Of a stretch of DNA of 64,000 bases, positions 10,540 to 20,579 are shown piece by piece; position 1 is the stretch's first letter; the number at the start of each line of letters is the position of its first letter. The stretch is from Sodiomyces alkalinus F11 (lineage: Eukaryota; Ascomycota; Sordariomycetes; Glomerellales; Plectosphaerellaceae). The stretch lies in contig NW_021167080.1 in the NCBI RefSeq assembly GCF_003711515.1, positions 1,027,200-1,091,199 on the forward strand. The letters run 5' to 3'. The position numbers were made by a program, and so were the translations under genes. The notes under the pieces are model-generated. The model had not been told where the DNA came from, did not search any database, and saw only the letters and a list, made by a program, of their open reading frames with translations.

Positions 10540-13500
10540 GGCCGCCACCACCCTCGTTAACTAAAGGGATTAGGCAGTTTAGGAGCGCGCCGTACACGGT
10601 AAATCGGCCTCTTACTAGGATAACTACCTTAATCTAAAGCTAAGCGACAAGGAGGCTAACGCCTATCTCCTCCCTATACCTATACCCCCTAACGTTCGTA
10701 AATACGAAGCCCTCGCCGCGGACCCTAACGCGGAGGAGGCTATAGCCACCACCGTCACGGCTACTCCGTCTTCCACTATCACGCTAAAGGGCGATAAGAC
10801 CACGGATACTATAGAAGCCACGGCTACCACGGCCGCTACTACGGCGGCTATAGCCGTAGATAAGAAGAAGACGGCCGCCCGCTAGAAGGCCACGGCCGTA
10901 ATAAAAGAACCATTAACTAGGACGCCTATATCTATTAACGACCTCTCTAAAAAGGGGCGTACGCGTTACTTATAAAATCGCTATATATACCGCGAGGAAA
11001 AGGTAGACTATAACGCGTAGTAGAAAGAGTTTAACGAGGTATACTCCTATATCGAAAGGACCATTTATACTATATTATATAACCTTCTCGCCTAGCTATA
11101 GGATAACACCGTAAATAACCTATAGGCTTAGATTACTCTCCTACACGCGCACGTAGGACTAATACCTATAGACCTCCGTAAGAAAGCCCTAATCCTATAC
11201 CGACGATACACTATACTAATAAAGGCTATACCTAAGGATATAGACGCTTAGGTAGTAAGCTAGAAAATAGCAATAATACACTATAAATATATAGGCGTTT
11301 TAGAACTATTAAGCATAGACTATTAGGCAGAAAACGCGTTAAAAGCCGTTAGACCTATTACCTAGGAATAGAGTAATAACTACCTAATAAATAACTACGA
11401 TAAGATTACGGAAAATAAACTAACGATTAACGACTTCGTAAAGGCTTTACGGGCGGTTATTAGTAATATAAAGAGCCTATAATCCACCGCTATAAAGCCT
11501 AGAGTTAGGAGAGGCACCTTTAATACCCTTAGGAACCTCCCCGATACTAAGGATAGTACTACTAACGATAATACTAAGAAGCGCCCTTATAGTGACACGT
11601 CCGTAAAGACTATCCCTCCCGTAACGAGGAGGCCTTATAAGATATATAAGAATACCTATACTACCGCCGCCTATTAGTACGTAAGGCCGGATATACGCCC
11701 TTATACCTAGCGTGGCCGTGAAGATATTATAAAGGTCGCGGAAAAAAAGATACGTATTTATAGTTTTAAAAGCCGCGTGGATACCGTGATATAGAAGAGG
11801 CAGGAAGTAGTAGCTACCACCGCTAATAAGATAGAGGAAGTCTAGGAAAATTAACTCTATAATACTACGCCTACTACTACTATAGTTTATAAAGACCTGT
11901 CCGTTACCGCGATAGGGAGACTAGGAGCCCCCCTAACCTAAGGGGTAGCGCGTCGTCGTATAACGATACTATTAAGATTATAATAAGAATAAGGGATATC
12001 CCTTTCTATTAACTAAGCTAGAGCGCTATTATACTACGCGATCCTAGACTTAGGATCGTTAATCTATATCGTTAATAATCGAGGCCGTTTTACGGCGATT
12101 AGACTACCCACGGTTAATTTATTAACGCTTTAGGTGGGTACTTATAAGCCTCCTATCCTCGCATACGGAGACGTTAAGCTATGTATATAATCCTTAGCGG
12201 GTATAAAGAGGCTATTACACCTCCGTAACGTCGTATACTATAAGGAATTTATTACTAATATCGTCTCGGAATACTAGCTACGCCTATAAGGTTACCGCTA
12301 GAATACTGTAAATAATACTATCGTTAGCTCCGCTAACGACCGGCCTATCTATAAGCTACTAGATATCTATGGTTAGTATATAATTAAGCGTGCGGAAGCT
12401 ATGGCCGCTACCGCGTTCGCGGTCTTAGTAAGGCACCCCCGCGATAACCCGTATAGAAGATTATAATAACCGCGGTAACCGTAAAAGACTACGGTATAAC
12501 GGTGGCACGAACGCCTCGGCTACTACGGCACCGATAGTCTTATAAAGACCGTCGACGCCACTTAGGGGGTAAAGATAAAGGGACCACATATAACGGACTA
12601 TAATGCATATAGATAGTCGTAAGTGCCTATATAGATCCGGCGGATACTATCCTTTTACCCGTTAAAGCCCGGAGAGGCCCTAGCTATTGATTTTTATAAT
12701 CTAAAAAAGGCGGAGTAGTTAGCGGGCGGACTATATAAGTCTATTATATTTATTATAGACGTGTATATAGGTTATACGTGGGATTACTACCTATAGAAAA
12801 AAAGACTAAGGCTTTATTCTACACACTCTAAAGGATGTTTTTACCCTACTTAAGACCTAATTCGACGTTAGGCTACGCGTTCTACGGGCCGATTCTAAGA
12901 TATTTTAGCACCTAGAAGTTATTACTTTCCTTATTACTAAGGGGGTGGAAGACTAGCCGTCGGCACTATATTTATAGGATTAGAATAGCGTAGCAGAACG
13001 GATTAAAGGTATGATTAAAAGAAAGGCGAGGGCTATAAGGATTAGAGCTAATCTGCCTATATCTATCTAGCCTAAGATCTTTAAGACTACTATATATTTA
13101 TATAACAGGACGCCACGATATATTAACGACTGGCGAACGCTATATAAAGGCCTACGCGGCCGTTAACCTAACCTTATGTACCTACGAGTGTACGGCTATA
13201 AAGCCTTTATAAAAACGCGTGATACCTAAGCTAAAAGGAACCGCCTGTAAAGGCTAGAACCGAAGGTATAAATTGGTTATTATATCGGATACTAATCCTC
13301 GAATAGCTTCCGTATTTAGCTGCCACACCTAATAGATATTATCACTATAAGAGACGTAGTCTTTAACGAAAATAAGATATTTAACGGTAGAATTAAAACG
13401 CTATAAGCTATAGCTTCCGCCGAGGAAATTAGGGAACGCCTATAATCTATCTGTATTATCTATACTATAACCACGAATAGGCTACTATTAAGGGGTATAG

Positions 13501-15960
13501 CTATAGACGTATTAGATCTCGAGTCGGAAGACTCTTACGCTACTGCTATTACTACGGATAAAGGCGAGGCCGTCGCTATTACTATAAGAGAGGCTACTAC
13601 TATTATTATAGACTATACCGCTATTACTACGGGTACCGCTATTACTACGGATATTACTATTACTATAGAAGAAGACTATACCACCGCTATTACTACGGGT
13701 AAAGGCGATACTACCGCTATTACTACGGATAAAGGCGAGGCTATCGCTATCGCTATAAAAGAGGCTACTACTATTACTATAGACGAGGTTCTAAATCTAT
13801 AGCCTAATTATTAGGCTATAGATTTAGAACCTCGTAACTCCGATACCACCACTATTACTACGGGAGAGGCTACCGCTATTACTACGAACACTTTACGGTT
13901 TACCACTACGAGGTCTAAACCGTTTCCTACGCCTCTAATATCCCCTAAAGATCTCGCGCGCGCGTTCCTTATAGTGTTAGCGGTGGTTAGGGGCGCTAAG
14001 GTAGAAGAACACGATAACCACTAACGGATAGCTATAGGTGCCCTTAGGGGGTGCCTGTCGGCTATACTCCCGTCGGCCGCGCGCCTATTACCCGCGCGCC
14101 TATCTATCGCGAGAACTATCGTAAGTCTATACACGACCGAGAAGGTCTAGAACGATAACGCCTAAAAGGCGTTCTTTAATGCTAGCAGGACTTATAACCC
14201 TATACGCACGAGGAAGTAAGCTATTAACGACGACGATATCGGTGTTATAGATTCCCCTTATACCTCCTAGCCGTTATCGCTATCGTATATAACCCGCGAG
14301 GATCTCCAGCCTCTACTAAACTACTACCGCGATATACGCCTCTATCCGTTACGGGAGTGGTGGTTAGAGGCTAAGGGGGAATACCTTAAAAGGCACTAAT
14401 AGATAGGCTACTAGTAGAAGGTAGGTAGTAATTAGGCTAATAAGTAATAAGTCCTCGCCTATAGATAGGTATACACCTATAAATTTAATAAAGAGGGCAC
14501 CCTCCTTAAGTATAAGGCACGCCTCGTAGTCCGAGGGGATTAATAAAAACGGTTAGAGACTAAAGATAACTATGCCGTAACGCTAGCCTCGCGGTCCTTC
14601 CGTATACTAATAGCGATCGCCGCCCGAGTTAACCTAAAGATAAGGCAGTTCGATACCGTTAACGCGTTCGTTAACGCCAGCCTTAAAGAAAAGGTGTTTA
14701 TAAAGATACCGTAAGGCTATAAAGTACTAGGTAAGGTCCTACTACTATGGAAAGCCCTCTTCGGTTTAAGGGTATCGCTATTATTATAGTAAGAGGAATT
14801 TAGTGGTATACTATAGAGGATAGGCTTTATAGCTGTCCCTAATAACCCCTATATTATAATCTGCGACGGTTTAATCCTATTCTTCTACGTTAACGATATC
14901 GGACTTATATACTATAAAGACCGTAAAACGGACGCCGATAACCTCGAGGCTACCCTTAAGCGAAGCTACAGGTTATTAGGAGGCGAAGAAATTCGTTAGT
15001 TCCTAGGAATTAAGGTCCTAAGAGATAGAGCCACTTATAGATTATAGCTATTATAATCCTTTTACGTGGAGAAGATCGCGGTTGAATACTACGCAGATAT
15101 ACTCTGCTAAAAACCACTAAAGGTCCTATTATCTACGGAGCCGGTAATACCCCGAGATAGTACCCGCGCGTCGATTCCCGAGGTCCGTTAGTATTAGGGA
15201 ATAATCGGTTCTATCCTATACGCCGCTATTATAATAACACCCGATATCGCGTTTGCCTGCTTAAAGCTTTCCTAATATAACGTTAACCTCTCCTCTAACC
15301 ACCTTAAGAGGGCTTAATAAGTGCTACTATTCTTATACTATATAAGACACTACTGCCTGGAATTCGGCGGGGATAGGCTTTTTCTAATAGTAAGCGACGC
15401 GTCCTTTAGGGATAATCTAGACCGTAAGAGTTTATAAGGATATACGATAAAGCTTTTCGGCGGCACCGTTAATTAGAAAGCGGGTAAATAACCGACAGTC
15501 ACGATATCGATAACAGAATTAGAACTACTCGCTCTTATAGAGGCCGCTAAAGAGACGTTATTTATCAGCCGGATATTAAGGGATTTAGAGCTTCGGCTAG
15601 ACTAATAATAGCTATAGCTATACTATGATAATTAATAGACTATTAACCTTATTAATAAGAAGGCATAACGCCTACGGATAAGGCTATAGCACGTCGATAT
15701 ATATAACTAGTAGGCGCGCTAGTTAGTATAATAAGGTCTTTTTAAAGTTATATACGTTAACACGAAGAAGATAATCGCGGACGGATTAACGAAGGCATTA
15801 CCGGAGGCGGGGATTAAAAGATTATAGTAATAGCTTCATTTAACTAATTAAAAGGATCGTATCGAGTAGTCTAAACGACTATATAAAAAGATTAAACGCG
15901 CTAAAGCGGCCGTAATAAAGGCCTCTAAGGGCGTAGCAGATTCGATAAATATAGATCTAA
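10540..15960 (+). pseudogene. Copia gag-pol remnant (inner element)
   Basis: A gag-like segment lies at 10540-11500. The protease signature appears as ILDLGSLIYI near 12048-12075, which resembles the I-L-D-S-G-S-S-x-H family motif after RIP. Integrase remnants lie at about 12650-13350, followed by an unusually repetitive linker (13500-13930). Reverse transcriptase follows, with QFDTVNAFVNASLKEKVFIKIP near 14650-14710, a LFGLRVSPLLW-like block near 14757-14790, and LILFFYVNDIG near 14870-14905. RNase H with SDASFRDNLDRKS lies near 15395-15435. Stops are frequent throughout. Confidence 0.82.
13783..13835. repeat. Perfect inverted repeat, 25-bp arms, 3-bp loop
   Basis: The left arm (13783-13807) starts ACGAGGTTCTAAATC and the right arm (13811-13835) is its exact reverse complement. 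The loop is TTA. Pairing stops outside 13783/13835. It lies in the repetitive linker between integrase and reverse transcriptase of the inner Copia. Confidence 0.95.
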
Positions 15961-16167
15961 TTAATTAGATCCGGCTAATCAGGATCGAGGAACTAATTAA
16001 GATAGAATTAAATTAAACGGTTAAATAGGGCGAATTTGGATCCCTTTTACGAGGGCGTTTTCCCTTAAGTATTAATTTTACGATAGAAAAGTTAAGAGCG
16101 TTTAGTTTAAACCGAAGCCTTTGATTAGTTAGTTAATCTGGGAAGACCCACCTTAACTAAGGGGGTG

Positions 16168-16451
16168 TATCGTATAGGCAGGACTATGATATAGTCTATG
16201 AGGGATCCAGGGGGGATCCACTCCATAACTAAGGGCTCCGGATATCGGAGACTTCAGGTATCAGGATATAATAAGGGCGGATACCGGAAAAGACCGGATA
16301 GGATCTAAATAATATAGTACCCATAATAGAGTCTTCACCACCTAAATTAAGGGCGTAAAAGACTCTCCTAGATATAACTTAATATAATACATACACACGA
16401 GATTTCTGCTCTACTAAGTTAATCATTCAAGTGCCTATTTAACGTGCGATA
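16168..16451 (+). repeat. 3' LTR of inner Copia
   Basis: This is the second copy of the 284-bp LTR, preceded by the polypurine tract AACTAAGGGGG. It carries more T and A than the left copy at many sites, for example near 16210-16300, showing independent mutation of the two copies. Confidence 0.88.
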
Positions 16452-19400
16452 ATAGTTCCTGAGATAGCCTCCCGGGATATACTTCCAGTGGCTGCCGCTA
16501 GGGCCGTGGATTCGCAGGGTATTATTAAGCGTCGCTATAATGCTATAGACGTAGACCTTTTTAACCATAATTTAGTTAGCAGAGTCCTATTTAATATATA
16601 TATATTAGGGGCGTGGCGGCTAGCGTTAAACGTAGTAACCTAATAGTCTCTTTTCTAGCTATCTCCTTACTAAATTAGTTACGCTCCTTTATTTAATAGA
16701 AGCCCTATAGCCGTAGCTATAGGGGTATTATAGTACCGTGTTCCGTTATCTTAGAACTCTACAGCTATAGGAGTATTACGGTTTTCTAATATAACGGCTG
16801 CTATTAGCGCTATAACCGATAGCGGGGTGACTAGTGGAGTGGGAAATAATGGATCGGGCGGATATAGACGGTAATCAGGCGCTATACTGGCTAAATCACA
16901 CTATTCGTGATCTATATCTTATCCTGATTAACTCGAGATAGCCTCCTCTACCCCCTTATAGCCGGGTATTACGAACTATAACCTTAACGGTAAAGCCGTC
17001 GAGGAAGGGGATCCGGGGGCGTTTATCCCCGGATCTAATAATTTAAAATAAGCAGTTATATAAGGGGGGAGGGGTCCTTAGCGTATACGTCCGTAAACGG
17101 CCATAAATCTCTAGCCCTCTCCTACTCGATGTAACTAATCAGGTCTTTTAATTACTCCTCGGTTAATTAACGGAGATCGTTCTTAAAGGCGTTAATATCG
17201 CCGTTAAAAAAGGTATATTCGTTAAAATCCATATCGCGCGTGCGAATAACGCGGTGGTAGCGCCGGCCTGGTACCTAGATACGGAAGATATTAGTGAAAT
17301 CGTAGCTAATAAGGTAGCCGATATATACGCGGGGAGTAATACGATGTAATAGCTTCTTCGCGCCCTTTTAGGCGTCCTTTATTATCGCGTACGCCTTATA
17401 GCCGTAAGCTCGAAGATATAATAAAATCGGCTTCCTTTTAAAGAGGACCTCGTATAGCGTTTTCTATTCCTTATTATTATACTGTCTTTATAGCGTCCGA
17501 TTATAGACGTATATAGCTGTGGGAATAGCCTTAGGCTATATAAACGGCGGTAGTTTTACGTGGATATTTATCGCACGACCCTTCGAAATAACCACGGCAG
17601 TAACGCGTTCGGCACCCCTATTCTGCGCTTAAGTATCGGCAGTAGATACCTCTAAAAGGATACCCTTATTACGTAGGAATTAGGTGATATCGTAGGATTA
17701 AGTTAGCTCGTTATCTGATTCGAAAACGCGCACCTTATAGCCTAATTAACGGTCCACCTAGGCGAGGAATTCCTTAATTATTACGAGGATATCCACTACC
17801 AGCTTATTTTTTATAATATAGGTGGCCGTAAAACCACTATAACGGTCGGTGAAAAATATAAACCGTGAGTCCCTATCGGACGTTCGGTTAAAATCCGTGA
17901 AATTAATCGCCTACCGCTCCCCTATATAGGTAGGTACGGTATAAGGGCGCCTGCTAATATGCCGTTTAATCTTGATAAGCTTATAGGCCTTGTAGTCGAT
18001 AGTTATTAGTCCCTTTATTTTAACCCCCTACGTCTACTCTTCTAGGTGCCTAAGTGGTTTAGGGCCTGCGTGCCCTAGGCGTAGATACTATAAGATACCC
18101 TCCGTAGTGCTTGGATACTGTATCGTCGATTTACGGACACCTTTTCGGGTAGTAGAAGAAGAAGAGCCTAGAAAAGTAGCCGTAGATTAGTTAGAGGGCA
18201 CGTATTTAATAACGGTTCAATCGAAGCGGTAACTTAGCTAGCATAGTATAGATCTATCAGAACGCCGAATACAGTTATTTAGTGGCTTTTAATCCTACTA
18301 GTATCCTCGAAGACGTAGGCGTTAGTTGGAGATTAAATTATAGGTAAAATCCTTATAGTATACGACGTTTAATAGCCTAAAATCGAGGCCTCCTATTAGT
18401 CCGTTTAATCTTACGGTCACGTTACCGTAACCTTTAATAGGCAGGGACGAATTACCGGCTACTATATAGTCCTCCTATATAGTGGGTATAAAATCAGAAA
18501 AACGGGAAAAATCGTTATAGATATAAATAGTAGTGCCGGAATCGAGGATAGTAAAGGTTTAAAGAGGGTAACTAGCAGTAGCGGTTCCTGCTATAAAGCT
18601 AACGGCATAGGAGACGCCGCTACGGATACTACGGACGCTGCTATAGTCGAGTCATGCCTCTTTAAGCTATACTAAGTCCCGGCTTATATTCTTCTTCACC
18701 TTCTTTACGGCGCGTAGTTCTTCTACTTCTACGTATAGCGAGGAGTCGTATTTAAGGATCCGTTAGACGGTTATTTTAGTGCTCTCGAAGGGTGTCTAAT
18801 CGTTATATACCGTATCCGGGAATAGATAGAAGCAGGCGTTAATATCGTGGCTAGGTATAGCGTATACACGGTAGATCTACCCTCTCTGTAGAGTAGATTA
18901 ACGGTATTTAGAAGAGGAATAGTTAGCTAAAGTAGTAGAAGGTATAGCTACAGGATTCTTAGCTTTATTCTTCCTACGGCCACCCTTCTTAGGCTTAGCC
19001 GTGGCATTTAAGGTATCTTCGCCCTTTTCGCTTCCGGTATATAGTGCCGGGAATACTATAGCGCAGTGGCTACCGCGTTTTCCTTAGTCTTTAAGTCTAG
19101 TATTAATATATTTCTAACCGAGGGTATAAAGGTCTTCGGGTATAACTACTTAGTTATCTATAAGGCGTCCCTCGGCCTTAGTCTAATCGCGTCCGGTATA
19201 GGAGCGTATACCTCTAAAGAAATCTATAACCTATATATACGTGGCGGGCTTTAAACTGGTAGCTTTATAGCTTTACAGTAATAGCTACTACTTATCTAAC
19301 TACTCTCCGAGCTTCTTAAGGCTATTCGTAGGGTACTAAGCGTGCTTAATATATTCTTCGTGGGTGTCGGTTTAGCGGGTGGCTAGGTACTCATCCGTAT

Positions 19401-19951
19401 CGCGTTTAACGGCGTTATATACCTCGCGAGGCGTGCCTCCTTATAGTAGTTATCTGCGGCTTTAGTTAATAGTATTAACCTACTAGGTTAGTATAGCGTT
19501 AATCCCTTTTAGGTAGCTATCGTATTACGTTGATAGGATCTTCTAGCGCGCGATTTCGATATCGTACGCTTTCTGACCAGCGTCTGTAAGGTCGAGATAT
19601 TATATAGGGGTACGCCTAGGCGTTATAGAGGGGAAAGAGTTATAATTCGGTATTATAGGCTCCTCGGGGGACTAAGTCGGATTAACTAGGCGGAGAAACC
19701 TCTATATATTATTATAGGTGGCGACCGATTCGTATAGGCGTCGCCAGAGCTCCTAATCCTTATAGGTTTTATACGTAACAGGGCTAAGATACGATATCTT
19801 AATAGTTATTTTATAGATTAACACGCTATATCGGCGCAGCTAGATAGCTTCTTAAATCGATAGTAGTAAAGGTAAAAGGGTAGGTAAAATAGGTAGGTAA
19901 AATAGGTAGGTAAAATAGGTATATCTTCACTTAGCAAGTGAGACTCTTAAT
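16452..19951 (-). pseudogene. Copia gag-protease-integrase remnant (outer element)
   Basis: Read on the minus strand from the 5' LTR at 19952: gag remnants lie at about 19000-19900. A protease block ILDSGTTIYIYND lies near 18508-18545; it matches the Copia D-S-G-T-T-x-H motif, with Tyr (TAT) where His (CAT or CAC) is expected. Integrase remnants follow to about 16900. The continuation into reverse transcriptase is on the other side of the inserted element, at 9764 and below. Confidence 0.75.
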
Positions 19952-20157
19952 TATCAGATAAAGCGTAGTCAAAATCGTCACAAAATAGGTCAAAATTGAT
20001 TGAGGTAATTGTGTATAATTTTTATAACTCTCACAGACCGTCAGGGAAACGCTGCCACCGTACTTTATATGGTGCAGATTCTGCAAGCGTCCGCCCGGAT
20101 TGTACTCTTGGCAATCCGGCCTATTACGTAACCGAAAAGACTGTGGTCTGTTCGACA
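19952..20157 (-). repeat. 5' LTR of outer Copia (right copy)
   Basis: This copy keeps many CpA, CpT and TpG words that are TpA in the left copy, so it is less mutated. It ends ...TTCGACA and is followed by the GGGAA target duplication at 20158-20162. Confidence 0.9.
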
Positions 20158-20579
20158 GGGAATACAAGCCCACCGCTAATCGAGGTGTTCATTACTGCGT
20201 CTTAGCCTCTCCGAAACATTGTTAGCCCTAAGTCCCTAGGGACCAGTTTCTTACAACACTATAAACCTGGACTCTGGACCTCGTCCATCATCACTTGAGA
20301 CATGCAAAGATCACAGGCACGACAAGGACTGCATCTACCATCAAAGTATCTGTCGCTTTATCGTAAGCGACATGGTTTTCATCCCCTGTTTGAAAAACGC
20401 TTGACATACGGATAAGCATTTGCGACGTCCTCTCAATGCGCGCAAATATGTTTCTCTGATGCGGGTTGTCATGAGCCTGGAAGACCAGAGGCCGACATCT
20501 TGATCAATACACAGGCGCAAATTGGCCTTCGGAAATTCACCTCCCAGGAGACCTCTTCTAACTGCGACGTCGATTCAAC
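20158..20579. other. Promoter/5' leader region of the Trk gene
   Basis: About 420 bp of non-mutated sequence separates the Copia target duplication from the Trk start codon. It has no gene-like frame. The insertion therefore sits well within probable promoter distance of the transporter. Confidence 0.5.

Larger units (their letters stand above)
9765..16451 (+). mobile_element. Ty1/Copia LTR retrotransposon (inner, nested)
   Basis: Two 284-bp direct repeats (9765-10048 and 16168-16451) bound a 6.7-kb element inside the outer Copia, in the opposite orientation. The flanking pentamers ATATT (9760-9764) and ATAGT (16452-16456) match at four of five positions. A polypurine tract (AAGGGGG) precedes the right LTR. 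The plus strand carries gag, protease, integrase, reverse transcriptase and RNase H remnants in Copia order. All are interrupted by TAG/TAA. Confidence 0.87.
7803..20157 (-). mobile_element. Ty1/Copia LTR retrotransposon (outer), split by a second Copia
   Basis: Two direct repeats of 206-208 bp (7803-8010 and 19952-20157) have TG...CA ends and are flanked by identical 5-bp duplications GGGAA (7798-7802 and 20158-20162). The internal domain reads on the minus strand: gag remnants about 19000-19900, an aspartic protease block of L-D-S-G-T-T type near 18500-18540, integrase about 17000-18000, then reverse transcriptase and RNase H at about 8100-9600. A polypurine tract (AGGGGG on the minus strand) abuts the 3' LTR at 8011-8016. 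The protein order Pro-Int-RT is that of Copia. All frames are broken by RIP. The element is interrupted at about 9765-16451 by an opposite-strand Copia; without it the length is about 5.7 kb. Confidence 0.88.
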
